In this document: positions 59,939-64,000 of the stretch, in pieces
How the letters are laid out: each line of letters starts with the position of its first letter
How positions within the stretch are numbered: position 1 is the first letter of the stretch
Assembly: GCA_963735115.1 (NCBI GenBank)
Contig: CAVTJR010000003.1
Coordinates: 496,001-560,000, forward strand
DNA from: JAKACA01 sp963735115
GTDB taxonomy: Bacteria > Actinomycetota > Acidimicrobiia > Acidimicrobiales > Bog-793
DNA: 64,000 bases
Direction of reading: 5' to 3'
Program-made: the position numbers and the translations under genes
The notes under the pieces: model-generated
Databases searched by the model: none
The model's input: the letters and a program-made list of their open reading frames with translations, nothing else
What the model was told of the DNA's origin: nothing

Positions 59939-60544
59939 ATGACGGAACCCTTCGGTTATCTCGAGATCTGGGATGACGCAGGGACGCGCCTCGTGCCGCT
60001 ACGGGACGATCCGGTCATCGTGGGTAAGAGCGATCAGAGCACGGTCCAGATCACTTCCGACCCGTCCATGTCGCGGGCACACGCGGTCATCGAGCGCCTC
60101 GGCTCCATCTGGTGCCTCCGCGACCTCGGTAGCAAGAACGGCACGCTCGTGAACGGCAGGCCCGTAACCGCTCAACAGGCCCTGCACGACAGCGACGAGA
60201 TCCTTCTCGGTCGGACCCGCCTCGTCTTTCGAGCCGACAACCGCACGGAGGGGTCGGCCACGAGGGTGGGTCTGGCTCCCCCAGAGCTGACGCGGAGGGA
60301 GCGGGACGTGCTCGTGGCGCTCTGCAGGCCACTTCTCGAAGGGGGCGTCTTTCGGGAACCGGCGGAGACGAAGGAGATCGCCCGCCACCTCGTCGTCTCA
60401 GAGGGTGCTGTGAAGCAGCACCTGCTCCACCTCTACGACAAGTTTGGCATCTACGGCACGAGCGAGCGGCGTCGGGTCCAGCTCGCCAATGAAGCTCTCG
60501 GCCGGGGCGCCGTGCACGTCTCCGACCTCACCGCCGGGAGCTGA
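59939..60544 (+). CDS. FHA domain plus helix-turn-helix regulator
   Basis: A 201-residue protein. The FHA domain fills about residues 5-100 (VIVGKSDQSTVQI, SMSRAHAVIERLG, DLGSKNGTLVNG). The C-terminal part is helical and contains ELTRRERDVLVALCRPL and the HTH-like KEIARHLVVSEGAVKQHLLH, similar to LuxR/GerE or wHTH output domains. It could turn threonine phosphorylation into a transcriptional response. It is divergent from the FHA-ABC gene and converges on the kinase gene, leaving 16 bases between the stops. Confidence 0.87.
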   Translation: MTEPFGYLEIWDDAGTRLVPLRDDPVIVGKSDQSTVQITSDPSMSRAHAVIERLGSIWCLRDLGSKNGTLVNGRPVTAQQALHDSDEILLGRTRLVFRADNRTEGSATRVGLAPPELTRRERDVLVALCRPLLEGGVFREPAETKEIARHLVVSEGAVKQHLLHLYDKFGIYGTSERRRVQLANEALGRGAVHVSDLTAGS

Positions 60545-60560
60545 GCGGCCAGCTGCTCGC

Positions 60561-61892
60561 TCACTGCGGCGCCGGCGCCGGCGCCCGCACGGTCGCCTTC
60601 GCCGTCCCGAAGTCGATGACGGTCCCAGGGGAGAGTCCGACGGTGGCGCCGGGCGGGACGTCGACGGGTTCCCGGCCCGGGCGAGCTGAGCGCCACGGGC
60701 GGGACGAGCGGTTCGAGAGGCCGAGGAGTCCCGGGTGGGAGGGGTGCTTGCGGAAGGTCCCGAACGGCTGTCGGAAGTTGAACGGAGCGGTCAGCTCGAC
60801 GTGATGGCGGAGGAGGTGGGCGCCGTCCCGGATGATGACGGCGTCATGGCTCGAGAGCTCGAGATACGACGGCCGAAGGACGCTGCGGCATCGCCAGCAG
60901 CTTGCGGCATCGGCAGCAAGCGGATCCACGTAGTTGGAAGCTCCGCAGCTCTCGCAAGTGCTGACGCAGTCGAGCAGCCTCGCCATGGCTGCCCTCCACT
61001 CGCTCTCGGCCACGCGGCCGTGCATGGGGTCGCGAATGCCGTCCGTGAACGCCCGGACGAAGAGCTCGTGGATGAAGGCGGGGTAGAACGGCCAGAGGAG
61101 AACGGCGTTGGCGTGGGCGGTCTCGTCCGGCCGGTTGCTGTCGTCATCGGGATCGAAGATGAACACCGGCTCCTGGCCATAGAGGAGGCGGGCAGCCTCC
61201 AGGTCGCTGAGCGAGGTGACGGCGAGCTCTTTCTCGCCTTCGAGGGGATGGTGAAGGATCAGCATGCAGAAAAGCAGCACCGAGAGCGACCACAGATCGG
61301 TGCGCGAGCTCGGAAGCGCCTCTTGCCGGACGATCTCGGGAGCCATGTAGCGAGGTGTCCCGAGGACGCCACCGCCCACGGTCCCGTCGATGGCGACGTT
61401 GTCGTTGTCACAGATGAGGATGTCGCCGTCCTCGGCGTTGAAGAAGATGTTCCACGGCGAGATATCGCGGTAGCAAAGGCCCTCGGTGTGCAGACGCAGG
61501 AAGGCGTCCGCCAGGTTGAAGCCGACGACGGCGAGCACCCCGAGCGACAGCTCCGACTCTCGCCGCAAGATGGCGTTCAGATCGCGGAACTGCGCCGGCC
61601 GCAGCGCCATGACGTACCCGAAACCCGGATACTGCTGCGACTCGGCCAGGTCGAGCGGCCAGAGAAAGGCGCGGCTCGGGGCAGGGCGGTTGCAGAGCTT
61701 CTCGAGTGAGCGCCGCTGCCAATCCGAGAGCGACGACGGGAAGTACCACTTGACGGCGATGGGGTCTCCGCCCAGCTCTGCCCCGAAGACCTCGCCCTGC
61801 CCGCCGCCTCCCTTGAAGTCGATGATCCGGCAGATCTGCCCGGTGCGCCACGTCCTGACCTCGTCGCCGGCATGGAGCAACTCGCCGCTCAC
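60561..61892 (-). CDS. Serine/threonine protein kinase-like protein with zinc ribbon
   Basis: A 443-residue protein. Kinase elements: Gly-rich loop GGGGQGEVFG, Lys48 in AVKWY, catalytic loop CYRDISPWNIFF (Asp143, Asn148), and LICDNDN where DFG is normally found. GTPRYMAPE and DLWSLSVLLFCML follow. A four-Cys zinc ribbon (CESCG and CWRC, about 314-340) and a final domain (FRQPFGTFRKHPSHPGLLGL) with FHA-like character complete it. The GTG overlaps the PP2C stop (GTGA). Such kinases occur with PP2C and TerY VWA proteins in Ter-type stress loci. Confidence 0.85.
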   Translation of the reverse strand: MSGELLHAGDEVRTWRTGQICRIIDFKGGGGQGEVFGAELGGDPIAVKWYFPSSLSDWQRRSLEKLCNRPAPSRAFLWPLDLAESQQYPGFGYVMALRPAQFRDLNAILRRESELSLGVLAVVGFNLADAFLRLHTEGLCYRDISPWNIFFNAEDGDILICDNDNVAIDGTVGGGVLGTPRYMAPEIVRQEALPSSRTDLWSLSVLLFCMLILHHPLEGEKELAVTSLSDLEAARLLYGQEPVFIFDPDDDSNRPDETAHANAVLLWPFYPAFIHELFVRAFTDGIRDPMHGRVAESEWRAAMARLLDCVSTCESCGASNYVDPLAADAASCWRCRSVLRPSYLELSSHDAVIIRDGAHLLRHHVELTAPFNFRQPFGTFRKHPSHPGLLGLSNRSSRPWRSARPGREPVDVPPGATVGLSPGTVIDFGTAKATVRAPAPAPQ

Positions 61893-62807
61893 AGGATCCC
61901 TCCGTCCGAGATGGTGGTGCCAGGATCGGGCAGCCGCACAGTGTCTTCAAGCCCGACGTCGTCGAACAAGATGGCAAGGGTGGCGTCGTCGCCCGTGCCG
62001 TCCGTGCTCGTGCTCTCGAGCCAGCTGGCGAGGGCACCCTCTACTGAGCTAGCGCCGACCTCGTGGATGAGTCTCCAGAGAATCCCGACCGGCGGCGGCA
62101 AAGCCGTCCTCGGCGCTGAAGGAGTTCACGTAGCCGTCCGTCGCCGCTACCACGACCTCGATCGCTTCGGAGTCGACATCGACGTGGCTGGCACGAAAGT
62201 CGCTCAAGGCGCTTCTGGAGGCGAGCGACGTGGTTTTCGTGCCGACGAGGCGGGTGTCTGCCGGGAGCAGGCGGAAGACCGTGCCGTCGCGCTTGACGGC
62301 CACGACGTCGCCGTCGCCGATCTGGCAGGTCACGATCGAGCCAGCGACGGCTAGGGCGACAATGAGGGTGGTCCCGTAAGCAGTCTCCGGGTACGAGCTG
62401 AGAGCCTCGGCGTTGCCGGAGGACGCCAGCTCCGACGCTGTCAGGGGTGCCTCGGCGAGATCCCGCTGCACCGATGCCATCCACGAGGTCGCCATCACCG
62501 TTGGCAGCTCCTCGGCGACGGCTGCGGCGGCAAAGCCGCCAGCCTGCCCTCGAAGGGCCTCCCAACACGACCGTGCGGCCTCGAGGGCGGCGTCGACGGC
62601 GAGATGGGCACCTCGGTCCGCCCTCACGGCGAGCGAGTGACCGTGGCCGTCAGCCACGGCCGTCACCGCCCAACGCCCCGAGTCGCCCGAGCGGCAGCCG
62701 ACGGCATCCTGGTTCGGCAACGCCTCGCGGACATGGGCGGATCCGCGGACGCTCGCCCCGAAGGCCGCCCAGCGGTGGGCGTCCCTAGCTCCCGGGCTCG
62801 TCGTCAA
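61889..62807 (-). pseudogene. PP2C family protein phosphatase, frameshifted near the C-terminus
   Basis: About 305 residues after a one-base correction. The first frame (from ATG 62807) has TAVADGHGHS, GTTLIVALAV, CQIGDGDVV and VVAATDGYVNSF, the metal-binding and core PP2C motifs, and then stops early. At about 62080-62086 the sense moves to the next frame, which supplies LIHEVGASSVEGALASWL and the last metal motif GDDATLAILF. Without the correction the enzyme lacks this Asp. It overlaps the VWA gene by 23 bases and the kinase by GTGA, so it is the middle gene of a triad. It would dephosphorylate targets of the kinase. Confidence 0.82.
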
Positions 62808-63537
62808 ACCAAACCTCCGGGCCGGCGCTCGGGTAGGACTCCGACAGCAGGCCTGCCGGGATGTTGCGAACGTGCTCGCTCTCGGTCACCATCCCGACCC
62901 GGGGAGAAGACGCCGCGTCGAGAGCGACGGTGGACACCCACCTCATCTGGCGGGCGAGCGCCTCCGGTGAATTCGCCTCGAGGGGCGCCATATTCGGGTC
63001 GGAGATGAACTGTCGCAGCACGTCGCGGTCGGCGTCGCGTCCGATGGCGACGGCGAGCCGAACGGCGTGCTGGCCCCAGGGCAGCTGCAGGAGGTTGCGA
63101 AGCGCCAGCTCGTAGTCGTCAGTCGGTCGCCCGTCGGAGAGCAGCACCACCACAGGAGACAGGGCGCGCTTGGGCATCGGGGGTGAGCGCAGGTCCTCGG
63201 TGAGCAGCCGTATGGCGGCGCCGAGGTCGGTCACACCCCCGGCCTGCAATGGCGGCCAGACGAAGCGAGCGAGCGGCGTGGGGTCGTCGCCCACCCATTG
63301 CGCGCCCGTGGAGAAGCGAAGGACGCGCACGATCACGTCGACATTCGGGTTGTCCTTGGCGACCCGCCGCATGTGCGGGAGGGCCTCGGCGGCGGCGTTG
63401 TTGAGCGCTTGGATGCGCCCGTCACGGATCATCGAGCCAGAGCAGTCGGCCAGCCAGAAGAAGTACAACGGCCGCGCCGACACCACTCCGCCCGGCCGCG
63501 TCAGCTCCGGGGCGTCACTCAGGTCGCCTGGCTGCAC
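62785..63537 (-). CDS. TerY-like VWA domain protein
   Basis: A 250-residue protein that is mostly one VWA domain. The MIDAS motif is complete: WLADCSGSM (residues about 28-36), Thr in GVTDLGAAI and LLSDGRPTDD. YELALRNLLQLPWGQHAVRL and VAIGRDADRDVL are typical of TerY-type cytosolic VWA proteins. It has no signal peptide. It is the first gene of VWA-PP2C-kinase and probably acts as scaffold or metal-dependent binding partner for the two enzymes. Confidence 0.88.
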   Translation of the reverse strand: MQPGDLSDAPELTRPGGVVSARPLYFFWLADCSGSMIRDGRIQALNNAAAEALPHMRRVAKDNPNVDVIVRVLRFSTGAQWVGDDPTPLARFVWPPLQAGGVTDLGAAIRLLTEDLRSPPMPKRALSPVVVLLSDGRPTDDYELALRNLLQLPWGQHAVRLAVAIGRDADRDVLRQFISDPNMAPLEANSPEALARQMRWVSTVALDAASSPRVGMVTESEHVRNIPAGLLSESYPSAGPEVWFDDEPGS

Positions 63538-63599
63538 GGCCGGAGCCTATCGGTGCCGGGGAACGGCGTCTGGCTGGCGCTGGGCTCCCACACGCCCGC

Positions 63600-64000
63600 C
63601 TAGCCCGCCGTCCCGGCGGGGCCGGGCTGGAGGGGGTTGCCGTCGTCGCCTGTCGGATATCGCTCGGCGATGATCGAGTCGCCACGGAAGAGGGACGTCT
63701 CGCGAACCTGCGCTTCGATGCTGGGCGCGAAGAGCGTGTAGCCGAGGAAGAGGCTGGCCCAGAGCACTTGGAGCGCCACCCACAGCCAGGACGAGATGCC
63801 GGTCGACCAGTCGTTCGTGGCGTGGATCAGGGCCCCGAAGCCATAGCCGAAGAGCATCAGCGGCACCCGCCGCCTCGTGTAGTTCAAGCCGAGCCCGAAG
63901 AAGAAACAGGCGATCCCGGCCCATTCGGCGTGCTGGAGCCCGTCGGTGAAGATGCGCAGGCTGAATTCCAGCACGTAGGTGACGAGCGCATGATTCCCGG
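63600..64000 (-). CDS. Membrane protein fragment, possibly PrsW-family protease C-terminus
   Basis: The gene continues beyond the right edge; about 133 C-terminal residues are visible. Hydrophobic segments (WAGIACFFFGLGLNY, PLMLFGYGFGALIHA and WLWVALQVLWASLFLGYTLF) alternate with short loops, and His residues in LQHAEW and ALIHATNDW occur where PrsW-type intramembrane proteases have membrane His/Asn motifs. The EE-x3-K motif, if present, is outside the window. It ends in a Gly/Pro-rich cytoplasmic tail. Family call is tentative. Confidence 0.5.
   Translation of the reverse strand, partial: GNHALVTYVLEFSLRIFTDGLQHAEWAGIACFFFGLGLNYTRRRVPLMLFGYGFGALIHATNDWSTGISSWLWVALQVLWASLFLGYTLFAPSIEAQVRETSLFRGDSIIAERYPTGDDGNPLQPGPAGTAG

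Overview
The window is GC-rich, densely packed bacterial DNA with many ATGA/GTGA start-stop overlaps and frequent GTG/TTG starts. The gene content (CobN with a fused ChlI/ChlD-type ATPase, an LppX/LprG-like lipoprotein, an InhA-like enoyl reductase, actinobacterial-style tad pilus genes with a BTAD regulator, and an IF-2 with a long Ala/Pro/Gly linker) points to an actinobacterium, perhaps of the Acidimicrobiia. The lineage is inferred from gene content only.

Positions 1-16.3 kb are a carbohydrate catabolic island. The plus strand carries the end of a sugar ABC permease, then an SDR, a Gfo/Idh/MocA oxidoreductase, a VOC protein, a galactonate-dehydratase-like enolase and a D-2-hydroxyacid dehydrogenase. 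Facing it on the minus strand is iclR, E1 alpha, E1 beta, E2 (a thiamine-dependent 2-oxoacid/acetoin dehydrogenase without E3), a VOC protein, lacI and an amidohydrolase. Divergent from iclR are xylA, xylB and a ROK repressor. A palindrome of the form TGAAA-N5-TTTCA lies at the iclR promoter and again upstream of lacI, which suggests one shared regulator.

Positions 16.4-19 kb hold a lipoprotein gene, a truncated integrase next to tRNA-Cys (an old integration site), a MmcQ/YjbR protein and an LppX-like lipoprotein. From 18.87 to 29.55 kb a cobalamin riboswitch precedes a B12 operon: cobU, cobS, cbiB, a cobC-cobQ fusion, cobN and a fused ChlI-ChlD ATPase. A tandem 14-bp repeat forms the cbiB/cobC junction.

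Positions 29.6-34 kb are mixed: a small membrane protein, a secreted phospholipase D-like protein, an XRE regulator paired with a nucleotidyltransferase-like protein that has lost catalytic acids, a DUF1906 glycosidase-like protein, an NTF2-like protein and an enoyl-ACP reductase. Positions 34.1-42.8 kb are a tad/Flp pilus operon on the minus strand: frameshifted CpaB, CpaE, TadA, TadB, TadC, small pilin-like protein, two TadE-like proteins, a TadG-like protein and a membrane-anchored BTAD regulator.

Positions 42.9-45.7 kb carry a SIMPL-domain protein, a membrane protein and an ECF sigma factor. Positions 45.7-53.7 kb are the translation cluster rimP, nusA, ylxR, infB, rbfA, truB and a ribF-like gene, with a hairpin plus T-tract in the leader.

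Positions 53.7-64 kb look like a phospho-signalling and envelope region: a low-complexity membrane protein, a membrane-anchored glutamic (G1) peptidase, an FHA-ABC transporter, an FHA-HTH regulator, a kinase with a zinc ribbon, a PP2C phosphatase, a TerY-like VWA protein and the end of a probable PrsW-like membrane protein. Three genes (cpaB-like, FHA-ABC, PP2C) each need a one-base frame correction of the same sign, so either the sequence has indel errors or these genes are decaying.
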